From: Paracoccus sediminicola
GTDB taxonomy: Bacteria; Pseudomonadota; Alphaproteobacteria; Rhodobacterales; Rhodobacteraceae
Length of the DNA: 64,000 nucleotides
Assembly (NCBI RefSeq): GCF_027912835.1
Contig: NZ_CP115768.1
Span: 1,897,501 to 1,961,500, forward strand
Reading direction: 5' to 3'
Shown here in pieces: positions 56,377 through 64,000 of this stretch; the stretch's first letter is position 1, and each line of letters opens with the position of its first letter. The notes below the pieces were generated by a model that worked only from the letters and a program-made list of their open reading frames with translations, was not told where the DNA came from and ran no database searches. The translations under genes were made by a program, and so were the position numbers.

Positions 56377-56378
56377 AA

Positions 56379-57446
56379 ATGCGTCAAGAAACCTCCGCCC
56401 TCTCTCGTCTTATCACCCCGCGCCGCGCGGGGACGGTCGCACTCGCCGCTGCGGGCACAGCCATCTTCGCGGCGCTGGGTCTGCCGCTGCCCTTTCTGTT
56501 CGGGCCAATGTTCGCCTGCCTTTTCGCGGCGCTGCTCGGCGCGCCATTGCAGGGGATCAAGCCGGTCTCCGAAGGCGCCCGAACCATTCTCGGCGTCGCG
56601 GTCGGGGCGACGATCACGCCCGAGGTGATGCATCAGATCCCGCAAATGGCCGGTTCCGTCGCTTTCGTGCCGATCTATATCGCGGTGATCGGGCTGGTCG
56701 GCGTGCCTTATTTCCATAAGGTCTGCGGCTTCGATCTGGCGACCTCGTATTTTGCGGCCATGCCGGGCGGGCTTCAGGACATGATCCTGTTCGGCAAAGA
56801 GGCGGGCGGCGATGTCCGCGCGCTCTCCCTGATCCACGCGACGCGGGTGCTGGTGATTGTGACCATCGTCCCCGCGGTCCTGATCTGGATCTTCGACCGG
56901 CCGCTTGTCCAGCCCATCGGCGCACCGGCTTCGGAGCTGCCACTGACCGAGCTGGCGATCATGGCAGCCGCCGCAATCGGGGGCTGGAAACTGGCACAGC
57001 GCATCGGCCTTTTTGGGGCGGCGATTCTGGGCCCGATGATCGTTACCGCCGCGTTGTCGCTGACCGGCATCATCGAACATCGTCCCCCGCGCGAGGCGAT
57101 TCTTGGCGCGCAGTTCTTCATCGGTATGGGAATCGGTGCCGGCTATGTAGGCGTCACGCTGTCCGAGCTGCGCCGCATCGTGTTGGCGGGAATGGTCTTT
57201 GTTGTCATTCTCGCCTTCCTGACTTTCGGCGTGACAGAGATCGTCGTGCTGTTGGGGCTGGCGTCTCCGGTCGAGGGATTTCTGTCCTTCGCTCCGGGCG
57301 GACAGGCCGAGATGACGGTTCTGGCCATCGTCGCCGGGGCCGATCTGGGCTTCATCGTGGTTCATCACCTGCTAAGGCTGGTGCTTGTGATCCTTGGCGC
57401 TCCGATCTTCGCCGCGGCGATGGGGCTGCGCAGCAGGGAAAGATAG
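56379..57446 (+). CDS. AbrB-type (ammonia monooxygenase-like) membrane protein
   Basis: A 355-residue, about ten-segment membrane protein of the family annotated AbrB or putative ammonia monooxygenase, which contains two copies of an AbrB-duplication membrane domain. Typical pieces are LPLPFLFGPMFACLFAALLG near 34, VGATITPEVMHQIPQMAG near 70, SYFAAMPGGLQDMILFGKEA near 130 and the second-copy match FLSFAPGGQAEMTVLAIVAG near 305. The PGG motif of each half is conserved. Substrate unknown, possibly a transporter. No ribosome-binding site precedes the ATG at 56379. Confidence 0.85.
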   Translation: MRQETSALSRLITPRRAGTVALAAAGTAIFAALGLPLPFLFGPMFACLFAALLGAPLQGIKPVSEGARTILGVAVGATITPEVMHQIPQMAGSVAFVPIYIAVIGLVGVPYFHKVCGFDLATSYFAAMPGGLQDMILFGKEAGGDVRALSLIHATRVLVIVTIVPAVLIWIFDRPLVQPIGAPASELPLTELAIMAAAAIGGWKLAQRIGLFGAAILGPMIVTAALSLTGIIEHRPPREAILGAQFFIGMGIGAGYVGVTLSELRRIVLAGMVFVVILAFLTFGVTEIVVLLGLASPVEGFLSFAPGGQAEMTVLAIVAGADLGFIVVHHLLRLVLVILGAPIFAAAMGLRSRER

Positions 57447-57500
57447 CGTCTGTCAGGTTTTCACATGGCGTCGTTCGGATTGCAGGGTTAACCCTGTGGC

Positions 57501-58700
57501 ATGACATTCCACCGCCCTGCCCTGCCCGCTGGCGTCCTGATCCTGCTGCTCTGGTTTGCGGGCCTTGGGGCAGCGGCACAATTTGCCAAGATCGGGGTGC
57601 CCTTCGAAGAAATTCGGGTCATGTTTCCGAAGGCCGGGGCACGTGCGGGGTGGCTGCTGTCGCTCGTCAGCCTGATCGGCGCGGTATTCGGGCTTGTCGC
57701 CGGGTCGCTCGTGCTCGGCATCGGGCTGCGCCGGGCGCTTCTGGCGGCGCTTCTCCTTGGTGGGGCGGTCTCGCTGGTTCAGGCAAGGATGGACGCGCTT
57801 ACCCCGTTACTGTTCAGCCGCGCGGTCGAGGGCGCATCGCATCTGTTCATCGTGATCGCCGCGCCGACGCTGATCGCGCAGCTTGCGCCAGATCGCTATC
57901 GAAATCTCGCCATGACGCTTTGGGCGACGTTTTTCGGCGTGACCTACGTGATCATGGCGTGGCTGGGCCTGCCGCTGATCCGAAAGGCGTCGCTTGGCGT
58001 TCTGTTCCAATGGCACGGCGCCTTCATGCTTGCGATGGCCGCGCTGCTTTGGGCGGTGCTGCCCAGAGTCAGGCGCGGTGAGGTTCCCCGCCTGCCGTCT
58101 GCGTCCGGCATATTGGTCGCGCAGCGCCGCGCATATGCGTCGCCGCGCATTGCCGCGCCGGGGCTCGGCTGGCTGTTCTATACACTCACATTCGTGTCTC
58201 TGCTGGCGATCCTGCCAGCACTGATGCCGCCCGATCGGCGTGCACTGATGATTGCCGCGCTGCCTTTGATCAGCATCGCATCCAGCCTCATGCTCGTGCC
58301 GCTGTTGCTGCGGTTCACATCGGCGGTGGGGCTGATCCAGCTCGGCTTCATGTCCGCCGCGCTCTCTGCCGCGGCCATGCTGCTGCCCGACGATCCGAGC
58401 CTTCCGGCGATGGCGCTATTCGCCGCGCTCGGCATCATCCAGGGTGCGAGCTTCGCTGCCGTGCCCGTGCTGAACGCCGATCTCGGGGACCGCGCGCTTG
58501 CCAATGGGCTGATGGCGCAGATGGGTAATCTGGGCAATCTGCTGGGAACACCGCTGCTGATGCTGACGCAATTGCATCTGGGCGGCGCGGGGCTGATCGC
58601 CATGGTGGTGGGCGGCTATGTCATCGCGGTGCTGTGCCATCGCTGGATGGCGCGGAGGCGAGACCGGCTAGCGCATTCAGCCGAAACGCGCGCGGGCTGA
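57501..58700 (+). CDS. MFS transporter (CynX-like)
   Basis: A 399-residue major facilitator with twelve hydrophobic segments. It resembles cyanate-permease-type (CynX/NIMT) members: GVPFEEIRVMFPKAGARAGWL in the first loop, the DRYRNLAMTLWATFFGVTYVI segment near 130, and FAALGIIQGASFAAVPVLNAD near 310. Substrate unknown. A perfect palindrome, CAGGGTTAACCCTG, sits five bases before the ATG. It is convergent with proV (12 bases between stops) and 54 bases after the AbrB-type gene. Confidence 0.85.
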   Translation: MTFHRPALPAGVLILLLWFAGLGAAAQFAKIGVPFEEIRVMFPKAGARAGWLLSLVSLIGAVFGLVAGSLVLGIGLRRALLAALLLGGAVSLVQARMDALTPLLFSRAVEGASHLFIVIAAPTLIAQLAPDRYRNLAMTLWATFFGVTYVIMAWLGLPLIRKASLGVLFQWHGAFMLAMAALLWAVLPRVRRGEVPRLPSASGILVAQRRAYASPRIAAPGLGWLFYTLTFVSLLAILPALMPPDRRALMIAALPLISIASSLMLVPLLLRFTSAVGLIQLGFMSAALSAAAMLLPDDPSLPAMALFAALGIIQGASFAAVPVLNADLGDRALANGLMAQMGNLGNLLGTPLLMLTQLHLGGAGLIAMVVGGYVIAVLCHRWMARRRDRLAHSAETRAG

Positions 58701-58712
58701 GAAGCGACCGCC

Positions 58713-59765
58713 CTATTCGGCGGCAACATCCTCGCTGTAATCCGGCGCGATCATCTCGGCCACCGTCTTTGACAGAGTGATCCGGCCCAGATGCATGCCG
58801 TCCTCGCCGACCACATTGGCTCGGTTCGTCTCGGCGTCTGTCATCGCCCGCGCCGCCTCTTCCAGCAACGCGTTGGCGTCCAGAGTGACCGGGCTGTCGG
58901 TCTGCTCGCCCTTATGCATGATCGTCTTGACCGAGATCACGTGGCCGCGATTTACGTCACGCACGAAGTTGCTGATATAATCGTCCTTGGGGCGCAGCAC
59001 GATCTGTTCACCCGTGCCCTGCTGGATGATCTCCCCATCGCGCAGAATGGCGATCTTGTCGCCAAGCCGCAGTGCCTCGTCCAGATCGTGGGTGATAAAG
59101 ACGATGGTCTTGTGCAGTTCTTCCTGAAGATCCAGCAGAACCGACTGCATGTCGGTGCGGATCAGAGGGTCGAGCGCCGAGAAAGCCTCGTCCATGAGCA
59201 GAATCTCGGCATCGTTGGTCAGCGCACGGGCCAGCCCGACACGCTGCTGCATCCCGCCCGAGAGCTGGTTCGGATAGCTCGCCTCATAGCCATCAAGCCC
59301 CACGCGACTGATCCAGCGCCGCGCCCGCTCATCGGCTTCCTTGCTGGAAATACCGCGCACATCGAGCCCGTATTTCGTATTCTCGAGCACCGTGCGATGC
59401 GGGAAGAGCGCGAATTTCTGGAAGACCATCGCGGTCTTCTTGCGCCGGAAATCGCGAAGCTGCGACTGCGACATCTGCACGATGTCGCGATTGTCAAAGA
59501 TCACCTCGCCCGCCGTCGGCTCGATCAGCCGGTTGATGTGGCGGATCAGGGTCGATTTGCCCGAACCCGACAGCCCCATCACCACCTGAATCTTCCCCGC
59601 GGGAATGGTGAGATTGATGTCGTTGAGCCCAAGCACATGGTTATGCTTGTTGTTCAGCTCGTCCTTGGTCATCCCGGCCTTGACGTCATCGACGTAGGCG
59701 GCGCCGTTGGGACCAAAGATCTTGTAGAGATTACGTATCTCGATGTCATGGGTCGCTTCAGCCAT
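58713..59765 (-). CDS. proV: Glycine betaine-type ABC transporter ATPase (ProV)
   Basis: A 350-residue ATPase energising uptake of betaine or a related osmolyte. Walker A is [19 protein letters not shown] near 60-78, the signature is [17 protein letters not shown], and Walker B is [19 protein letters not shown] near 185. The N-terminal stretch and the region [20 protein letters not shown] are typical of ProV/OpuAA. The C-terminal about 70 residues look like a CBS-like regulatory portion. The start is the ATG at 59765, overlapping proW by eight bases. Downstream member of proX-proW-proV. Confidence 0.93.
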   Translation of the reverse strand: MAEATHDIEIRNLYKIFGPNGAAYVDDVKAGMTKDELNNKHNHVLGLNDINLTIPAGKIQVVMGLSGSGKSTLIRHINRLIEPTAGEVIFDNRDIVQMSQSQLRDFRRKKTAMVFQKFALFPHRTVLENTKYGLDVRGISSKEADERARRWISRVGLDGYEASYPNQLSGGMQQRVGLARALTNDAEILLMDEAFSALDPLIRTDMQSVLLDLQEELHKTIVFITHDLDEALRLGDKIAILRDGEIIQQGTGEQIVLRPKDDYISNFVRDVNRGHVISVKTIMHKGEQTDSPVTLDANALLEEAARAMTDAETNRANVVGEDGMHLGRITLSKTVAEMIAPDYSEDVAAE

Positions 59766-60642
59766 GGACAGCCTCCAGATGCTTTTGCAGCCGCTTGCCA
59801 TAGGCTTGGGTCGAGCGGTCGAAAATGATGGCGATGGCAACGATTGCGAGACCGTTCATCACGCCGAGCGTGAAATACTGGTTGTTGATCGCCTGAAGCA
59901 CCGGCTGCCCAAGACCCTTCACCCCGATCATCGAGGCGACGACAACCATGGCGAGGCTCATCATGATGGTTTGGTTCACCCCCGCCATGATGGTCGGCAG
60001 CGCCAGCGGAAGCTGCACGTCCTTCAGCTTCTGACGCGGATTGGACCCAAACGCCTCGGCGGCTTCAAGCACGTCCGAGGGCACCTGGCGAATGCCCAGA
60101 TTGGTCAGGCGGATGATCGGCGGGATGGCATAGATCACCACCGCGATCACGCCCGGCACCTTGCCGAGACCGAAGATCATCACCACCGGGATCAGATAAA
60201 CGAAGCTCGGCATGGTCTGCATCATGTCGAGGATTGGCGTGATCAGGGAATTCGCCTTGCTTGAGCGCGCCATGAAAATGCCGACCGGAATCCCGATCAC
60301 CACCGCAATGAGCGTGCAAACCGCAACCATCGCGATGGTGCTCATCGTGTCTTCCCACATCCCGAAATAGCCGATCAGAAACAGCGCGATCACCGATCCA
60401 AGGACGATTTTCCAACTGCGGCTGAGAAGCCAGACCAAGGCGGCCAGCCCGCCGAGGACCAGAATCCAGGGGCTGTCGATCAGCAGATCCTCGATGAAGA
60501 CGAGCAGGACCTGAACCGGGTGGAACAGGTTTTCCAGCGTCTCGCCATAGGCGCGGGTGAAATCTCGGAACGCCGTGTCGATCGCGATGCGCAAATCGCG
60601 CAGATCGCCGCGGCTCATGGATGGAAAGTCGACGAAATCCAT
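59758..60642 (-). CDS. proW: Glycine betaine-type ABC transporter permease (ProW)
   Basis: A 294-residue permease with about six to seven hydrophobic segments. The N-terminal part carries extra segments before the core, as in ProW. The EAA loop that contacts the ATPase reads EAAEAFGSNPRQKLKDVQLP (near residues 190-209). Family pieces include MWEDTMSTIAMVAVCTLIAV and LDMMQTMPSFVYLIPVVMIFG. It lies between proX and proV on the same transcript, after a stem-loop downstream of proX. Confidence 0.93.
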   Translation of the reverse strand: MDFVDFPSMSRGDLRDLRIAIDTAFRDFTRAYGETLENLFHPVQVLLVFIEDLLIDSPWILVLGGLAALVWLLSRSWKIVLGSVIALFLIGYFGMWEDTMSTIAMVAVCTLIAVVIGIPVGIFMARSSKANSLITPILDMMQTMPSFVYLIPVVMIFGLGKVPGVIAVVIYAIPPIIRLTNLGIRQVPSDVLEAAEAFGSNPRQKLKDVQLPLALPTIMAGVNQTIMMSLAMVVVASMIGVKGLGQPVLQAINNQYFTLGVMNGLAIVAIAIIFDRSTQAYGKRLQKHLEAVHG

Positions 60643-60680
60643 ATGTGTGCTTTTTCCTGGGGCTATTCAGTAAAGCGAAA

Positions 60681-60707
60681 CGGCCCGGCGTTGGTTCCGC
60701 CGGGCCG
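60681..60707 (-). terminator. Stem-loop between proX and proW
   Basis: A perfect 10-base-pair stem CGGCCCGGCG / CGCCGGGCCG with a seven-base loop, followed on the minus strand by TTTCGCTTTACTG. It starts 18 bases after proX. The weak T-run suggests partial termination or protection of the proX message, as is common after binding-protein genes. Confidence 0.7.
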
Positions 60708-60724
60708 CGAAGTTCTTCTGCACG

Positions 60725-61720
60725 TCAGATCGCGTCGCGAACCTTGTCGGCGATGTCCTCGCTGACCCACGCGCTCCAGACATCCTCGTGATTTTCGAGG
60801 AAGTACCACGCACCGTCTTCATTCGTCGCCTGATTGTCACCCATCCAGGCGAGCAGGCTGTTGACGGTGTCGTTCGACCACGCACGCTTGCCGAGATAGT
60901 CCATCGTGACGGCATTGCTCTCGGCAAATTCCTTGGTGACGGCAGTGAACACGTCCGAGCGCGGCCATTCATTCAGCTCGGGCTCCGGGCAGTTGTTCAC
61001 GACAGTGCAGTTATCCCACTGCTCGCGGTTGTGCTCGACCCCTAGTTCCAGCCGGGTCATGTCATATTTGCCGAGGATTGCGGTTGGCGCCCAGTAATAG
61101 CCAAGCCAGCCCTCATCGCGGTTAAAGGCACGCGCGATCGAGCCATCGAGCCCCGCTGCCGAACCCGGATCGACGAGTTCAAAGCCTTTTTCCTCGATGC
61201 CGAGCGCGCGGGTCTGGTTCTGGGTGATGATCTGGCAGGCCCAACCCGACGGGCAGCCGAAAAACGCACCCTTGCTTTCATCTTCCGCACCCGGGAACAG
61301 ATCGGGCTGCTCCAGCGCGTCCTGAATCGTCACGATGTCATTGGCCTCGGCCAGTTCGGTCGGAACCCAGAAACCTTCGACGCCGCCATCGGTGAGGATT
61401 TCCGACGCGATGATGATGCGGCCCTCGTCCACGGCGGCATCGAGCGGGATCTTCACCGCATTGACCCACAGCTCCGGCGCGACATCGGGTTCGGCCTTTT
61501 CATTCATCGAGGTAAAGGTCGGCACGGTATCGCCCGTCACCAGCTCGACATCGCAGCCATAGCCCTCTTCGAGGATGATCTTGTCCACCCAGGCGGCGAG
61601 TCCCGCCGAGGCCCAGTTCATCTCGGCAATGGTCAGATCGCCGCATTCTTCCTGTGCAAATGCCGCAGGCGCAGTCGCCATCAGGCCCAGAAGCGCGAGG
61701 CCGGTTTTCGGAAATGTCAT
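60725..61720 (-). CDS. proX: Glycine betaine-type ABC transporter binding protein (ProX)
   Basis: A 331-residue periplasmic receptor of the OpuAC/ProX family. It begins with a signal peptide (MTFPKTGLALLGLMATAPAAFA, cleavage near residue 22). Family marks are DLTIAEMNWASAGLAAWVDK, PELWVNAVKIPLDAAVDEGR and GWLGYYWAPTAILGKYDM, the latter with Trp/Tyr residues typical of the aromatic ligand box for quaternary ammonium compounds. First gene of the operon, 90 bases downstream of a strong promoter. Confidence 0.93.
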   Translation of the reverse strand: MTFPKTGLALLGLMATAPAAFAQEECGDLTIAEMNWASAGLAAWVDKIILEEGYGCDVELVTGDTVPTFTSMNEKAEPDVAPELWVNAVKIPLDAAVDEGRIIIASEILTDGGVEGFWVPTELAEANDIVTIQDALEQPDLFPGAEDESKGAFFGCPSGWACQIITQNQTRALGIEEKGFELVDPGSAAGLDGSIARAFNRDEGWLGYYWAPTAILGKYDMTRLELGVEHNREQWDNCTVVNNCPEPELNEWPRSDVFTAVTKEFAESNAVTMDYLGKRAWSNDTVNSLLAWMGDNQATNEDGAWYFLENHEDVWSAWVSEDIADKVRDAI

Positions 61721-61810
61721 GTGATACCTTTCATTCGGTCTATCGTCTGGACCCGAAGGCCCGGCGATCAGCCGCCCGAAAGCGGCCGCAAGCAGAGTTG
61801 CTTGGAACCG

Positions 61811-61839
61811 AGTATAGGGGCTTGGACGGGCTTTGTCAC
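61811..61839 (-). promoter_or_regulatory. Strong predicted promoter of proX-proW-proV
   Basis: On the minus strand GTGACA (61834-61839) is exactly 17 bases before TATACT (61811-61816), one and one mismatches from the consensus boxes. The leader to proX is about 85 bases and GC-rich with possible small hairpins. Confidence 0.7.
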
Positions 61840-62287
61840 ATCGCCGCCCTCTCAATTGCTAAATATCAGTGATTTGTCTTGGATTTCCAGTTCACTCAGA
61901 TGACCGTTCACAGCCCATCGGCGATCGCCAGCCCCTTCGACAGCCGCTAAGACGCGCGACATTACCAAAATGAAGAGAATCTGGCGCACCGCGCCAGGTG
62001 AAGATGACAACTACGTTTACTCCATAGCCCTATAAGTCCGGGTTCGAGAATCGACAGGAAACCAATGGTACTACAATGGGTTCCGGTCTATTCGTTTTCA
62101 CCATGTGTTTCTACGGACCCGGCGCTACAGCGCCGGGACATTGTCACTAGCGGCTCTCCACAGCGCAACGAATAGCGCGTTCGCTTCGGGCCAGCAGTTT
62201 GTTCAGGCATCCATGACTTGCGGCAGCCAGCGGTTTTCAGCGGAATTTATGTGGCTATCGGCGGCAATTCGGATCTTGGGCTCTAGG
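61840..62287. other. Gene-free region with two perfect hairpins
   Basis: Together with the proX leader this is the longest gene-free stretch in the window (about 570 bases). It is less GC-rich than its flanks, especially 61860-62110. It holds a 7-base-pair hairpin CTGGCGC-ACC-GCGCCAG (61981-61997) and an 8-base-pair hairpin CCCGGCGC-TACA-GCGCCGGG (62119-62137), both without T runs. The TTCGAG at 62043 resembles a tRNA T loop but no tRNA can be folded around it. I see no gene or integrase. Confidence 0.5.
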
Positions 62288-63913
62288 TCACTCGGCGGCG
62301 TCCAACTCGTCATCCAACGAGACGACTTCAATCGCCAGACCTTTGAACTCAGGCGGTTTAGATTTCGTAGGAGCCATCCATGACTGCACTTTTCCTGCGG
62401 CCTCGTCGGCTTCGAATTGCTTGGCGACTTCGGCAAGCGGGTGACGGAAGAAATGCTGGTTGAGAGCGTCGGCAAGGGCCTTCTCTTTGCCCGCCCTCGC
62501 CAGCGCCAGAACCGCATCGCCGTCCTTCCAGTCGATCTTCGCCTTTACGCGGCGGACCTGTTCCTCTTTCAGTTTCGCCAGCGCATCAGGTGCGATGCTG
62601 CCACTCGTCCAAATTTCGAAGCGCTGCTCTGCCTCGCGTAAATACCCGTGCTGAGCGTAATGAGCGCGGAATGTGGGAATCTTCGCGAGCCATTCCTCCA
62701 CCTCTGCCAGACTCAACACACCGCCCGGCTCCTTACCTTTGCATTCAATGGCCGTGACGATTGCGTTCTGGTTCGTGATCGTCTGAACGTCGATATCCGC
62801 TGTCTTCCCGGTGCTCGGGTCTTTGGCGGTGACGCCCATATCCATCGTCATGGCTGTGCGCCTTGCAAGATAGCCCGCCACCATCTCAAACAGGATGCCC
62901 CGAAGGTTCTTGTTGCGTCCTTCGATATCAAACAGGTTGTTCAACAGCATGGTGAGGCGTTCGGGGCTCGATGACGAATATTTCGCGGCATTCTTGAGCA
63001 CTTCGCAGAGCGAGGCGATTGCCTCCCCGACACGCCTCCCGAACAGGTCTTTGGGGGTTGCCAGCATAACGCCCGCCGCATGTCCTGCGGTCATTGCTTC
63101 GCCCGTGAAGCCTTCCGCGACGATGATCGACAGAATGCCGATATCCTTGAAGCTGGCTTTGAGAACGCGAGCTTTGCGGATGAAGAACTGAATCTCATGG
63201 ACGGTCAAAATGCCTTCGGCGAAAACGTCCGCCACAACGAAACCCGGTTTGCTTGCCGATCCCTGCAACGGTAGGAGATAGCTCGGCCCGGCAAGATCGA
63301 ATGCGAAAGGCCCGATCGGCTTCAAGTCTTCGTCGCCCCGGATGCGGATGGCGTTGTAGCTCGCGAGGCCAATTTTTCGGCACCATTCGCGCAGGCCATC
63401 CAGCAAGACACGTTCCGTAATGTCCCGCGCCCGCATGGCAGCGGGTGTGCCCATGGCCAAGCTCGGAGCCGTGCGGAAACAGCGGCCATATTCCGGGTCG
63501 TGGAATTCCTTGAGGAAGTCGGACTTTATGAGACGGCTGGCGACCGTATCAGCCGGGACTTGCCCGGTCTTAGGCCTGACCGTCGCACCGCTTACAACCG
63601 CGAATTGCTCGACAGGAATTATGCCGCCCCGAGCGATCACGCCGTCGATAGCCGCCGCCGTAATCGAATTGGTTTCGCGGAGATCGCGCAGGAAATTTTG
63701 CCAGAACCGTTCGCCGTTGCGGTCCTTCTCCAGATAGAGGAACGCCTCGCGTTTAGGCAGGAGCGGAACAGGAAAGCTGCGGACCGGCGGCTTGGCTCGC
63801 GATACGCGTTGACGCGCTGCCTCTGCGGATAAACCAGATGCGACAAATGCCTCAACGATCCGTGAGGAACGTGAGGGACCATGCTCGGAAAGGTACTGCG
63901 CAACGCTGGTCAT
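62288..63913 (-). CDS. Unknown protein with PD-(D/E)XK nuclease-like motif
   Basis: A 541-residue protein of no family I recognise. Its N-terminal region looks like winged helices (residues 5-40 and about 75-130). In the second half E343 (LFEMVAG), D375 (TADIDVQ) and E390-x-K392 (AIECKGK) have the order and spacing of a PD-(D/E)XK nuclease active site. The C-terminal 150 residues are rich in Ala, Lys and Glu. Codon use is less GC-rich than its neighbours, and an AT-rich zone lies before it, consistent with transfer. No ribosome-binding site is clear before the ATG at 63913 (GTG at 63925 is an alternative). A defence or mobile-element role is only inference. Confidence 0.65.
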   Translation of the reverse strand: MTSVAQYLSEHGPSRSSRIVEAFVASGLSAEAARQRVSRAKPPVRSFPVPLLPKREAFLYLEKDRNGERFWQNFLRDLRETNSITAAAIDGVIARGGIIPVEQFAVVSGATVRPKTGQVPADTVASRLIKSDFLKEFHDPEYGRCFRTAPSLAMGTPAAMRARDITERVLLDGLREWCRKIGLASYNAIRIRGDEDLKPIGPFAFDLAGPSYLLPLQGSASKPGFVVADVFAEGILTVHEIQFFIRKARVLKASFKDIGILSIIVAEGFTGEAMTAGHAAGVMLATPKDLFGRRVGEAIASLCEVLKNAAKYSSSSPERLTMLLNNLFDIEGRNKNLRGILFEMVAGYLARRTAMTMDMGVTAKDPSTGKTADIDVQTITNQNAIVTAIECKGKEPGGVLSLAEVEEWLAKIPTFRAHYAQHGYLREAEQRFEIWTSGSIAPDALAKLKEEQVRRVKAKIDWKDGDAVLALARAGKEKALADALNQHFFRHPLAEVAKQFEADEAAGKVQSWMAPTKSKPPEFKGLAIEVVSLDDELDAAE

Positions 63914-64000
63914 AGGGCATGTCACACTACTTAATTTATTAATTCAACTACCTTCACGGCCACGTTTTTCGACGATGTGTTCAGATTTGTTTTAAATCAA

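Noticed and set aside
62043..62055. GGTTCGAGAATC resembling a tRNA T-loop, considered as an attachment-site remnant
   Set aside because: No stem or further tRNA structure folds around it and no matching copy is seen elsewhere in the window.

Overview
The window is chromosomal DNA from an alphaproteobacterium of the family Rhodobacteraceae, most likely Paracoccus or a close relative. The base composition is high-GC and genes are packed closely with many 4-base ATGA overlaps. The GroEL, RpmH, YidC, Prs and ArgB proteins read like those of Paracoccus/Rhodobacter, and the SOS box has the alphaproteobacterial form GAAC-N7-GAAC. I see no rRNA, CRISPR array, transposase, integrase or phage structural gene. 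Nearly all of it looks like ordinary core genome; only the last ~2 kb looks accessory.

Layout. 1-8 kb: a DMT exporter, rplM-rpsI, a small unknown membrane protein, a divergent thioesterase / crotonase-like pair, an MFS transporter, a rhomboid protease and trpS. 8-17.8 kb: tRNA-Arg, an orphan sensor kinase, then a long plus-strand run rpmH-rnpA-yidD-ttcA-(degenerate EAL-like protein)-yidC-MOSC protein-engB-argB-sixA-like. It joins ribosome and tRNA maturation with inner-membrane protein insertion. 17.8-26.3 kb: prs, a DsbA-like isomerase with an alpha/beta hydrolase, then a minus-strand run of small metabolic enzymes (threonine aldolase, YcgN, RibF, a gamma-glutamylcyclotransferase-like protein, a HAD phosphatase, a manganese-type pyrophosphatase and a TraB/GumN protein). 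26.4-28.5 kb: groES-groEL under a perfect CIRCE operator. 28.6-36.6 kb: a sodium/solute symporter, then perM-like transporter, hdaA, ppk and ppx on the minus strand (DnaA inactivation next to polyphosphate synthesis and degradation), a DUF1489 gene and tRNA-Gly.

36.9-41.2 kb: a TRAP transporter in the order dctQ-dctM-dctP, and a convergent LysR-type regulator with two consecutive DNA-binding domains. 41.5-46.9 kb: the SOS mutagenesis cassette imuA-imuB-dnaE2 with a LexA box 16 bases before imuA. 46.9-49.3 kb: exbB-exbD-tonB. 49.5-54.3 kb: an osmoregulated periplasmic glucan cluster opgG-opgH-opgC, without a separate opgI. 54.5-58.7 kb: a TerC-like DUF475 protein, a GntR/FCD regulator divergent from an AbrB-type membrane protein, and an MFS transporter. 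58.7-61.8 kb: a glycine-betaine-type ABC transporter proX-proW-proV with a clear promoter and a stem-loop after proX.

61.8-64 kb: a gene-free, less GC-rich stretch holding two perfect hairpins, followed by a 541-residue protein of unknown family. It has winged-helix-like N-terminal segments and an E...D...ExK set typical of PD-(D/E)XK nucleases. This is the best candidate here for something undescribed, perhaps a defence or mobile-island protein, but its upstream neighbours lie outside the window. Other points worth attention are the tandem-HTH LysR regulator, the catalytically dead EAL-like protein between ttcA and yidC, and a crotonase-fold protein lacking both catalytic glutamates.
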